Below, piece after piece: positions 56,284 to 64,000 of a stretch of DNA of 64,000 bases. The stretch's first letter is position 1; every line of letters begins with the position of its first letter. The DNA lies in the NCBI RefSeq assembly GCF_018687715.1, contig NC_056758.1, positions 11,961,501-12,025,500 on the forward strand. The letters run 5' to 3'. The notes beneath the pieces are model-generated. The model worked only from the letters and a program-made list of their open reading frames with translations, ran no database searches and had not been told where the DNA came from. This DNA comes from Carya illinoinensis (lineage: Eukaryota; Streptophyta; Magnoliopsida; Fagales; Juglandaceae). Both the position numbers and the translations under genes were made by a program.

Positions 56284-57970
56284 TTCCCTGGTTAGAGTTC
56301 TTTCCACTTGCTCCATCATTTACTGTCCAATCAAGTCTTTGGAGTTCTCTTGCTCTCTTCTTAGCAGAAGCGAGCTCCCTAGGTGATCCCAAACTGTTCT
56401 TTCCAACTTCTATAGTTGCGAAAAGGACAATGAGCTAGTCCTCAAAACCCTCACATGAAATCCCCACATTGACTTGCATCTCCTTTGCGTTGTTCAGGAC
56501 GCAGTTCGAAGCTTGAGGATTACTATTCTTGAATGGATGTAGAGAAACCAATGGGGATGGATCTTCCCAACAGCAGACATCTTCCCACACCAAGGGGACT
56601 ACATCTGCTGTCCCCATGCTATCTAACTCTCCTTCAATCTAAGAGACATCAAAAGGAACCAACACCAAAGGGCTTCATGCTGCCTCCATGTCAACCTCAC
56701 CATCCCTCTTCTCTGTAGGGTCCTTTTCCAAACTCGAGAGAGCTGTCATTTCAACAGCTAGCACTGTCTTGAGTGGTTGTGTGACTGTTAGACCAAAATC
56801 ATCGACATTTTCTACCTTGAAATCTATCCTAGTTTCATTAGAGATTGATGGCGGCGTTGCTGTTGCCTCCCCCTCTTCTGGGAGAGTCGCCACCTGTTCG
56901 TCTGCCCCCATCGACCAAGTCTATGGAGGCCCAATGCAGTGAGTGTTAGTCGTCGATGGAGAAATGCCCGACGATGACCCAAACTCGAATGATGATAGTC
57001 CTAAGAATTTGGCTTTTTGTTTCCAAGCCTATTTCTCGGGCCTTCCAAACCCTTGCTAGCTAGGCTTGGCCCCATAAGATGGCCCTGCATGCTTCCCAGC
57101 CCATTTCGTGCTGGCTCTTCCCCGAGACTTGTCTAAGACCTCAACTCCCCCTGTGTCCTTCTGCAGGCCGCATGGGCTCAGCCTAGCCACTTGCTTGCCC
57201 ATAGCCTCAGGTGCAACACAGGCTATTTCTGGCCCCTGATCCATGCCCAAATCCAAATCAATGCTAGCAATTAACCTCATGAGCCTTTCCCTCGTAGCTA
57301 TAATATCTTCCTGTATTCTAAGTAAGGAAGTCTTTTCAGCTACTCCTCCCTTGATTAGAGAGCCTCCATCCATTTTAGTGAAAGTTTCTCTGACTGGCCT
57401 TTCTAATTTGCTCTTCTGCTTCAAAATTCCATCCCTGTCCTTCAATTCAAACTCAATTCCACCTGTCGCTCCTCTCATGGTTGGAACAACTCCGCCAACA
57501 ACCTATGCATATGACTTAGCAATGGTGGTAGTTTGTACAGATCGATGATTGAGGACCTCACGCCTCCCAAACTTCTTTCTCTCCTACAACATTCACCCCA
57601 CCACCACACATCTCACAAAGCTCCAAGCCAAACTTTTCCAGCCATGACCTCCAACATCTTCTAGGACAATGATGATGCTTCTCCTATCACCACCTCTATA
57701 TTCCACAATGGCCAAGTGTCTACCAAAATCATTGGAAGACCTCTGAGCAATATATGCACTGCCGCCATAGCTGAAAGATTTGAAGAAATCCTTCTTGGCA
57801 TCCGCTCGAACACATCCTTCCAGGGATTGTGCAACCCATTTCGTAGCAGTGAAACTGATAAATAAATCTTTGGTCACCTTCCTTCCCCTCTCAACGATGC
57901 GTACTGTGCTGCCCCTACATACTTAATCTCAAACACCTTCATTTCTATAGGGACTATCTTTCTATACCCC
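56284..57970 (-). pseudogene. LINE ORF1 (DUF4283-like), broken
   Basis: The minus-strand start near 57970 reads MGYRKIVPIEMKVFEIKYVG. A frame change leads to KDLFISFTATKWVAQSLEGC and FGRHLAIVEYRGGDRRSIII, typical of the N-terminal domain of plant LINE ORF1 proteins. Later parts (57478-57056, 56911-56675) are Glu/Lys-rich and poorly conserved. No zinc knuckle was confidently seen. ORF1 protein normally binds the LINE RNA. Confidence 0.6.
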
Positions 57971-58389
57971 ATCCTCCACACTTATATGTCCTAAAAACTA
58001 TGTAAAAACAACCTACTGCTAGATCTCCATGGAAATAAGAACTCAAAAAAGCACATTCACGGAGAGAAAATCACCTAGGCTTCCTCTGATGGAAAGCCCA
58101 AGAAAAAATGGAGATAAAAAATGACAACTACTGAAACAAAATTATGGATAACTTGCAACCTTATTATTGTTTAGTTCTTTTATTTCTTTGACGGGATCCA
58201 CAATGTTCTTGAGGCTTCTCACCCGAGAGAGTCCCATCCACTTCTTTTTCATCAAAACGCTCCAACTCTTGAAACATAGTGTTTTGCTGGCCATTAATGT
58301 TCTCGGAGACTTCCATATTTCATTTTCTCAAGTCAATTTTCAAGGCTTTAACTTTCCCAACTAAAGCAAAACTAGGAGTGGCCGAGAAT

Positions 58390-59065
58390 TGATATGAAGA
58401 CTACCTTGATCTAACCTTGTCCATAAACCCATTGACCTTTAGCCACATGTTCTCGAATTTAAAGTATCTCCATCCCTCATAGAGATCCCCACAGTCTAAT
58501 AAGAGGGAAAAATGATCAAAGCAAAGCCTAGGGGGGTGCTTTTGGCATAGGTTGGGGAAGTGGGCCTCCCAAGAAGGAGAGACAATAAATTTGTCTAACC
58601 TAGACCAAGCTCTCCCATTGGACCAAGTGAAATCTCCCCCAGCTAAAGGTAGATCAACCAAATATAGCTCAAAAACTAAAGCTGAGAAGCAGCCATGGCT
58701 GAACTTGTGCTAGAGTCCCCTAACCTTTCACTCAGAAACTGAGTGATGCTGAAGTCCCCTCCAATACACCACGGGCTGTCCCACCAATTGCACAAACCAG
58801 CGATCCTATCCCAAAGAAACTTTCTATTGCTGTGTCGTTAGGCCCGTAGACTCCTATGAACCCCCACCCAAAACTATCTTCCACATTCATTAAAGAACAA
58901 GCTACCAAAAATTCGCAAACATTCTCCTCTACCAAATTAACTACTCTCTTATCCCACATCACTATAATACCCCCCCTGAAGCATCCTTGGAAGCAAGGGA
59001 GGCCCATTCTGCATAAGAGCAACTCCACAAACTTATTATTATTTTTTTTACAATAAACTTCATCT
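58390..59065 (-). pseudogene. Second LINE endonuclease fragment
   Basis: The minus strand reads FRGGIIVMWDKRVVNLVEEN and GFIGVYGPND (59028-58732), then PLAGGDFTWSNGRAWSRLDK and FDHFSLLLDCGD (58661-58401). It belongs to a different LINE copy from the one at 52.5-58.1 kb. Neither RT nor a 3' end follows, so it is truncated at its 3' side. Confidence 0.75.
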
Positions 59066-59114
59066 TAGTCTCCTGCAAACAAATTACGTCTGCCTTCCTT
59101 TAATGACTTTTATG

Positions 59115-59233
59115 CTATTTTCTGCAGTGCTTAGCTTGTAATTAGTTTCATTTCTTGTATACTTCGTATGTACTTGGGGCTTGGGTCTTGTGTAATTACG
59201 TGGTTTAATAAAATCATTTTACTTATAAAAGAA
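59115..59233 (+). mobile_element. 3' end of a plus-strand LINE
   Basis: CTTGTATACTTCGTATGTAC, then TTTAATAAAATCATTTTAC and TTATAAAAG, resembles the terminal sequence of plant LINEs. Another such tail is split by a MITE at 61690-62010. Confidence 0.5.
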
Positions 59234-59344
59234 ACAGCTGGTATTAGAGCCAAGTTTGTGATTCTGTAGACTTTAAAAATAATTTTGATGAGATCTAAGG
59301 TTTAAGAATTGTGCAAACTCAAGAGATGATTTTGATGAGATTTA

Positions 59345-59419
59345 GGAGATGCTTAGAGAATGAGATGAGATGAAAAATTTATGAATAATAGTAAAATGGT
59401 TTGTGAATAGTAGTGAGAT

Positions 59420-59450
<31 letters not shown>

Positions 59451-59760
59451 CTATTTGATAGGAAGTAGTGAGATGGTTTGAGTTAAGTATTTATTGGGTT
59501 TTAGGAAATGAGAGAGAAAAAGTTGAATAAAAAATGTTATAAAGTTAAAATATTTTTAAAATATAATTTTTTAATTTAATTTTTATTTGGAATTTGAAAA
59601 TGTTGAATTGTTTTTTATTTTTTATATAGAAATTTGAAAAAATTGCAATGAGTAGTTTGAAAAAGTTGTAATGATTAGTTTGAAAATGTTTGTGTTTGAA
59701 TGATATTGTTTGGGAAGGAAATGACGTGAGATGAGATAACATGGGATGGGATGAGGTGGA
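59345..59760 (+). mobile_element. MITE-like AT-rich repeat, copy 4
   Basis: It contains GATGAGATG-type ends, a 28-bp poly-T run (59423-59450), AAAAAGTTGAATAAAAAATG, and GAAATTTGAAAAAATTGCAA, all shared with the copies at 1022 and 29787. It ends GGGATGGGATGAGGTGG. Confidence 0.55.
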
Positions 59761-60341
59761 AATTGTTTCAAAACATCTCCTTAAAGTTTCAGATCCTGTA
59801 GACTTTATGGAACGAGTTTTTGGAAATTTGAGGTTCTTTTCCTGGGCATTACAATGGCATTTGCATTGTGGTTATGCGCCCATCAGTTTATTTTGTCGCC
59901 TTTACACTGTATTTGGAGTTTTGTTCCGCTAGGTTCTTTTCCATTAGCATTATGGTTATTCGATTTTGCTTGTACCCGTGATTTCAGATGGATCGGTACA
60001 TCTCATAGACATTAGAAATTTTGTTCGCAATCTAATTTCAGCTGCTAGATGAACATATTTCTTGATTGTATTTATTTAATTAGCACGTTACTATTGGTGC
60101 GCTTGATTTCATTATTGCAATATGTGCAGGTGCAACTATTGTGGGGCTTAATATATAATTTTAGCTATTAAACATAGAGGTTAGTATCAGATCACCAAGC
60201 TTGTAATACCATGCTCTATATATTCCATTTATAGCCGTGTATCCTATTTTAAATCCTACAAATAGTAGGTTGCACTTCTGCGATACTAGAACTGTATTGT
60301 CGATACATATATTTCAATTTTCTGATGTTCTTGCTTGTTAG
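59761..60341 (+). other. Possible intron or upstream region of the unidentified gene
   Basis: T-rich, non-coding-looking sequence that ends with a good acceptor (TTGCTTGTTAG) at 60341. No further exon was confidently recognised within it. Confidence 0.4.
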
Positions 60342-62259
60342 ACGTGGAGGTGATGCTGGAATTATAGATGTGGACAAGACCACAGAGACATTGGAACCTG
60401 AGAAGATGAGCAGTGGAGGATTGTGTCTTCCTGGGATGGATAGAGTGGAGTTGACCTCCAGAGAGGAAATATCTTTTAGGTGCGCCTAATTTGCAAATAT
60501 ATGATAATGTACAATGTAATCACTGATTTTTTTTACAGGTTTCCTATCAGTCTGGAGTTAGAGAATCCTAGTGCTTTTCTTCCACTGATATTAATTGGAA
60601 CTATACTTACACGATCGATAGGCAAAAGCTGTTAATTGTTACACTAATTGTAATTTACCACATAACAGGGTTAGATGTTATTGCTATTGCAAAACGAGCA
60701 GAGTCTGCGCTGATGGTGGATTCAAGGCCCCAAGAGAAAGAGTTGCTTTTGTTTTGGCATCTTTAGAGGAAGAGGAGAATTTTGAATCCTCTGGATTAGA
60801 TGAAGTTGGAAGGAATGTAAACAACGGTAGATCCAATCGTGCTAGTAGGAACTATCATGAATCAAATGCAAGCAAAGTAGGTAGAACTTTGTTTTTATAT
60901 TGTCTCTTTTTTCTTTACTACTGATATCAACCGGGCATTTTACCCTTGTAAAGTTATGCGGACATGATTAGCTTGCGGTCTAAGTTATTATATGCTGTAG
61001 TATCTTCTTTATGTCTAACACAATGTGGTTATATAGATGATAAAGTAAATTTTTCCTGAAATTGCGGTCTTGAAATTTTCATTCTTGATATACTGCCCAA
61101 CAATAATTATTAGTAATTTGTTTCTTTGGGTTGCCATTTAGTTAAAAGGCATTGCCTCTCATGCTTCAAGAAGGTGTTTTTGGTAGTATGTGTTGTGATG
61201 ATATTTTAGGAGTTGGCTCAAGTGGTAAAGGCCTTGGTCTTGGTGGCATGCTTCTTCTAGGTCTAAAGTTCAAATCCTATCAGGTGCAAATAGTTTCTAG
61301 GGGCCATTAGACTAGGGAAACTTCCCCTTAAATTATACTAGGAACACTTGCAAGGAACTCCTTGCCGAGCGCCTGTGCACCCCCAGGATTAGTCGGTGCT
61401 AAGAAAAGAAATGTGTTATGATAATATTTTAGAGATCATCACTTACCAGTTCCAGATTTAAGATGATTTTTACTTGAGGAGAGAAACAATAGTTGATTAC
61501 TGTTGGATATTGTCTTTAGAAGAGATATCAAGGGGATTGCATCAAATCCTTCATTTAAAAGTATACTCCTCCAACTCTCTGTTACCAAAACTTCTTTCCA
61601 AAATGACAGTGACCCATGTAAAGGTTTACTCATGCCATAAGCATGAAAATTGTTGAAGGTAAATGTTTTATCACTTTCTAGCTCCTAATTTGTTACTAGG
61701 TGTTCTTTGTTGTATACATCCTGTTTACTTAGGCTATGCCTATTTATTTATGAGAAATACTTTTTGTAGTCGGCAGATGCAGTCGGCGTGCAGTCGGCTG
61801 TAAAAAAGTGAATTAATAAGGGACCTACATGAAACAAAAAATTATTTTTATAACTTTTTTTTATTCATGTAGGTCTCCCTGAATATAAAAAAATTTTTTT
61901 ATAATTTTTTTTTATTCATTCCGTACAGCCGACTGCACGCCGACTGTATTTGCCGACTGTATATAGCAAAGCCCTTTATTTATTTCAATAAAATTTGATT
62001 TTACTTATTAATAAAAGTATGAAAATTGCATTTCTCGTACAAACATGTATTTGATGTGCTTTTGATTCATCAATTGCATACATTGTGTATCACTTTATTC
62101 AGTGTGTGGCAACGGTTATATTCCTTTTTGTTTTCCTTTTCTATTTTTATTGAGCCAAAACTATGTATTCTTTGTACTGCAGGAAGTATAGTGACTCAAG
62201 AAGAACAAGTTAATGATACACCTTGGTCTCATCACTCAAGTGAATCTATATCTTCAGAT
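60342..62259 (+). CDS. Three exons of an unidentified plant gene
   Basis: Exons at 60342-60479, 60669-60880 and 62183-62259 are bordered by AG acceptors and GT donors (GTGCGC, GTAGAA, GTAAGT) and join in one phase without a stop. The product includes GIIDVDKTTETLEPEKMSSG, VRCYCYCKTSRVCADGGFKA, ERVAFVLASLEEEENFESSG and a Ser/Asn-rich part ending PWSHHSSESISSD. The Cys-rich VRCYCYCKTSRVC block is the most distinctive part. I do not recognise the family. The second intron (60881-62182) is swollen by a SINE, a LINE tail and a MITE. Start and end of the gene were not found; a copia insertion starts 0.9 kb downstream. It may be a live gene or a remnant. Confidence 0.55.
61210..61410 (+). mobile_element. 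tRNA-derived SINE (Au-like)
   Basis: Pol III promoter boxes are visible: A box GGCTCAAGTGG (61215-61225) and B box GTTCAAATCC (61268-61277). The 3' part has GGATTAGTCGG, a phrase I associate with Au SINEs, and an A-rich end. A 22-bp target duplication with two mismatches lies at 61188-61209 and 61411-61432. Confidence 0.8.
61690..62015 (+). mobile_element. LINE 3' tail split by a MITE
   Basis: TTGTTGTATACATCCTGTTT on the left and CAATAAAATTTGATTTTACT plus an A-rich end on the right form one LINE 3' terminus when the MITE at 61752-61974 is removed. Confidence 0.55.
61752..61974. mobile_element. Mutator-like MITE with ~50-bp inverted repeats
   Basis: The left arm contains GTAGTCGGCAGATGCAGTCG and GCGTGCAGTCGGCTGTA. 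The right arm is its near-complete inverse (TACAGCCGACTGCACGCCG). The 9-bp duplication TTTATTTAT lies at 61743-61751 and 61975-61983. The interior is AT-rich without coding potential. Confidence 0.8.
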
Positions 62260-62339
62260 GTAAGTTGATGTTATATCATTTTATCCCATTTGTATTGAAA
62301 TGATCACTGGCTTGTCTAAAAGTTGAAAAGAAGCGGTAC

Positions 62340-62750
62340 TAAGTGATATGAGGCAAACTTCCATCATATTATTCCTCACTAGAATACTAGTTACTCTCGA
62401 ATCTTTGGATGCTAAGAGCAAACATAAATTAGCCATAGCTCTACATGCACCCAACCTCTCACGAGGGAACTGAGTAACATCAAAGCCTCCATTGTTGCAC
62501 TAACTAGCTTATTAATTCAACCAACTCCATCCCATGGAAATCGTGGCCTTAATTAGGTTCGTAGACTCCTGTTACTGCCCACAGAGTTTGATATTATTAC
62601 TTGTAAAAAAAAGTCCTTTTGAAGCACTAGTTAGCCAATATAAAACCCTTTTAGTCTCAAGTTCTATCCTTGGAGCCATTGAAACATCTAACTACAAGAA
62701 TGTGAGCATGACAACGATATTAGCAATATCAAGGCACTGCATATAGGATT
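62340..62750 (-). pseudogene. Third LINE endonuclease fragment
   Basis: TTAGGTTCGTAGACTCCTGT and CCAACTCCATCCCATGG match the endonuclease region of the LINE fragments at 58800-58860 and 55880-55930, read on the minus strand (GVYEPN, WDEL-like). It is short and highly decayed, without RT. Confidence 0.5.
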
Positions 62751-63116
62751 CAAGTTAACACATCTTACTTGCCTCTTGTTCTTGAAAGCTTTTGTTTATT
62801 TCTGGTAGCCTTTGCAATTCTATGTACTTGTTCCTAAGTTTATTGTCAAAATTATTTAATTGAATCATTGGTGGTAAGGGACATTTGTGTCAATGGATAG
62901 CAGAAGGTGTCCATAATTATTCTTCTTTCCATATTTTCACCTTCCTTAATTTAGTTAGCCTTGTACAGTTAGCATATTTGACAAAATATAGTTTCCATAT
63001 AGGGCTAGTCATTCAGGGAATTACATTCTTTCCACGTATAGAATTCTTGTAAAGCTTATATAATCTATAGATTACTTAAGGCCAATTAATTCGGTCATTC
63101 ACACAATACTTTGACA
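62751..63116 (+). other. Flank and probable 5' LTR end of a copia element
   Basis: Sequence just before the PBS ends ACAATACTTTGACA at 63116, with a TATATAATC box near 63057, consistent with the end of a copia LTR. The LTR start could not be set, because no second LTR lies in the window. Confidence 0.4.
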
Positions 63117-63131
63117 TTGTATCAAGAGCCT
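63117..63131 (+). promoter_or_regulatory. Copia primer binding site (variant)
   Basis: TTGTATCAAGAGCC resembles the TTGGTATCAGAGCC initiator tRNA-Met complement with small changes. Confidence 0.5.
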
Positions 63132-63334
63132 CTCGGAATAGTGCTCTGTGCTTTTCAGAACAGTAGTCTCAGAACAGTACTTTTGAACTGTATTTTCATA
63201 ATAGTAGTCTGAAGGTCTTGGCTTTCGTCTATTTTTTTTCTTCTCATGTTTCGGTTTTGTTGGTATTTTTTGGTGCAGTTTACTTCTTGGCAATTTTTTG
63301 GTTATTTCTTGTTTCAGTTTTTCATTTATTTACG

Positions 63335-64000
63335 ATGGACTCTACACATGTGCGTGCTATGTTTATGGGTAAAAATTACTCTACTTGGGCTTTTTAATCT
63401 GAACTTTTCCTCAAGGGAAAAGATCTTTGGGGCCATATTGATGGCACGGATTGTGCACCCAATTAAGATAAATCCAAGGGTTCACTGTCTTCTCCTTCAT
63501 GGGCTGTGATTGTTGCTCGGATTATGTCTTGGCTTCCTGGCTCGATTGAGCCATATATTGCCTCCAACTTGCAGCCTCATCGCACCGCTCAATCCATGTG
63601 GACTTACATAAAGAAAGTATATCATCAAGATAATTAATGGTGCCCATCGTTTTCAATTAGAGCATGCAATTGCCACGTTTCAATATGACAATCGTTCCAT
63701 CCAAGACTATTATTCTACGTTTCTGACTCTTTAGAATGAATATTTTGATCTTGTTACTAAGGATGTTCCTGTTGCCTCTCTTTCCATTATTCCATGTCTT
63801 TACAAGACTCGTCGTCGTGATCAGTTTCTTATGAAACTCTGCCCTAAGTATGAATTTGTTCACTCTAGTTTGTTGAATCACTCTCTAGTTCCTTCTCTTG
63901 ATGTTTGTTTTGGTGAGTTAGTTCGTGAAGAACAACGGCTTATTATTCAAGTTACTCTGGAGCAATCTCGTGGTAGTTCAAGGTCCATCCCTATGGCTTA
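63335..64000 (+). pseudogene. Copia Gag (UBN2-like), broken, runs off the window
   Basis: Starts at ATG 63335: MDSTHVRAMFMGKNYSTWAF, then an in-frame TAA, then FLKGKDLWGHIDGTD, SWLPGSIEPYIASNLQPH and MWTYIKKVYHQDN. A stop and a frameshift near 63633 move the frame to LEHAIATFQYDNRSIQDYY, KLCPKYEFVHSSLL and LVREEQRLI. This matches the Gag of plant copia elements that open with an FxGxNYxxW motif. The remainder lies beyond the right edge of the window. Confidence 0.75.

Larger units (their letters stand above)
52530..58130 (-). mobile_element. L1-type LINE, near full length, degraded
   Basis: Minus-strand element with ORF1 (about 57970-56284), endonuclease (56252-55604), reverse transcriptase (54965-53988) and a C-terminal zf-RVT-like region (53599-52966). 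The 3' end at about 52530 reads, on the minus strand, GATCAATATAATTTTCTACC followed by an A-rich tail, as plant LINE ends do. Target duplications were not identified. ORF2 changes frame at least five times, so this copy cannot retrotranspose. Confidence 0.8.

Noticed and set aside
61215..61277. tRNA gene candidate
   Set aside because: A and B boxes are present, but there is no cloverleaf acceptor or anticodon arm; flanking duplications show it is a SINE.

Overview
The window is plant nuclear DNA and almost entirely repetitive. It holds plant-type Ty3/gypsy and Ty1/copia LTR retrotransposons, L1-like LINEs, a tRNA-derived SINE, CACTA, hAT, Mutator-like and PIF/Harbinger-like elements, and U-rich introns with GT-AG borders. 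A short AT-rich repeat with GATGAGATGAGTTGAGAT-type ends occurs four times. From memory it is abundant in Fagales, perhaps walnut or hickory relatives, but the species is not established from the sequence.

Layout. 1-2566: two partial minus-strand copies of a host gene, probably a chloroplast DnaJ-ferredoxin-like (DJC76/DJC82-type) protein, about 1.97 kb apart. 2945-4730: a decayed hAT transposase, minus strand. 5623-29439: one large CACTA (En/Spm) element bounded by CACTA...TAGTG ends and a perfect 3-bp target duplication TGT. It carries broken tnp2-type and Ptta/En/Spm-type transposase genes (minus), a broken plus-strand plant transposon ORF, and several clusters of an ACGTTCGAACGT-like palindrome. 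Two LTR insertions sit inside it: a near-intact Tekay/Del-like chromovirus (12278-21774, TSD AAAAC) and an inverted solo LTR of a related family (22150-24195, TSD TTTGG). Without them the CACTA element is about 12.3 kb. 29579-30001: two head-to-head MITE-like copies. 31440-41967: an old Tat/Retand-like gypsy element in minus orientation, with a degraded pol, a large gag/protease deletion, an antisense extra ORF and about 3.5 copies of a ~0.5 kb tandem repeat. 42248-42785: a PIF/Harbinger-like MITE. 46101-50257: a Tork/Tnt1-like copia element with paired LTRs (TSD AAAAC) that has lost most of its RT/RNase H. 50.3-52.5 kb: an LTR-like stretch. 52.5-59.2 kb: LINE copies. 60342-62259: three phase-consistent plus-strand exons of an unidentified host gene, whose large intron contains a SINE, a LINE tail and a Mutator-like MITE. 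63117-64000: PBS and gag of another copia element that runs off the window.

The most notable observation is in the Tekay-like element. Gag (14740-16017) and Pol lie in different frames, and a 101-nt U-rich segment (16007-16107) with canonical GT-AG borders separates them. Removing it joins Gag and Pol exactly in frame into one 1,549-codon reading frame; retaining it ends Gag three codons later. This suggests that alternative splicing sets the Gag:Gag-Pol ratio in a chromovirus. The same Gag carries nine aromatic/Pro/Gly heptapeptide repeats near its N-terminus. The two LTRs differ at only about 11 sites by eye, so the element is young and looks capable of expression.
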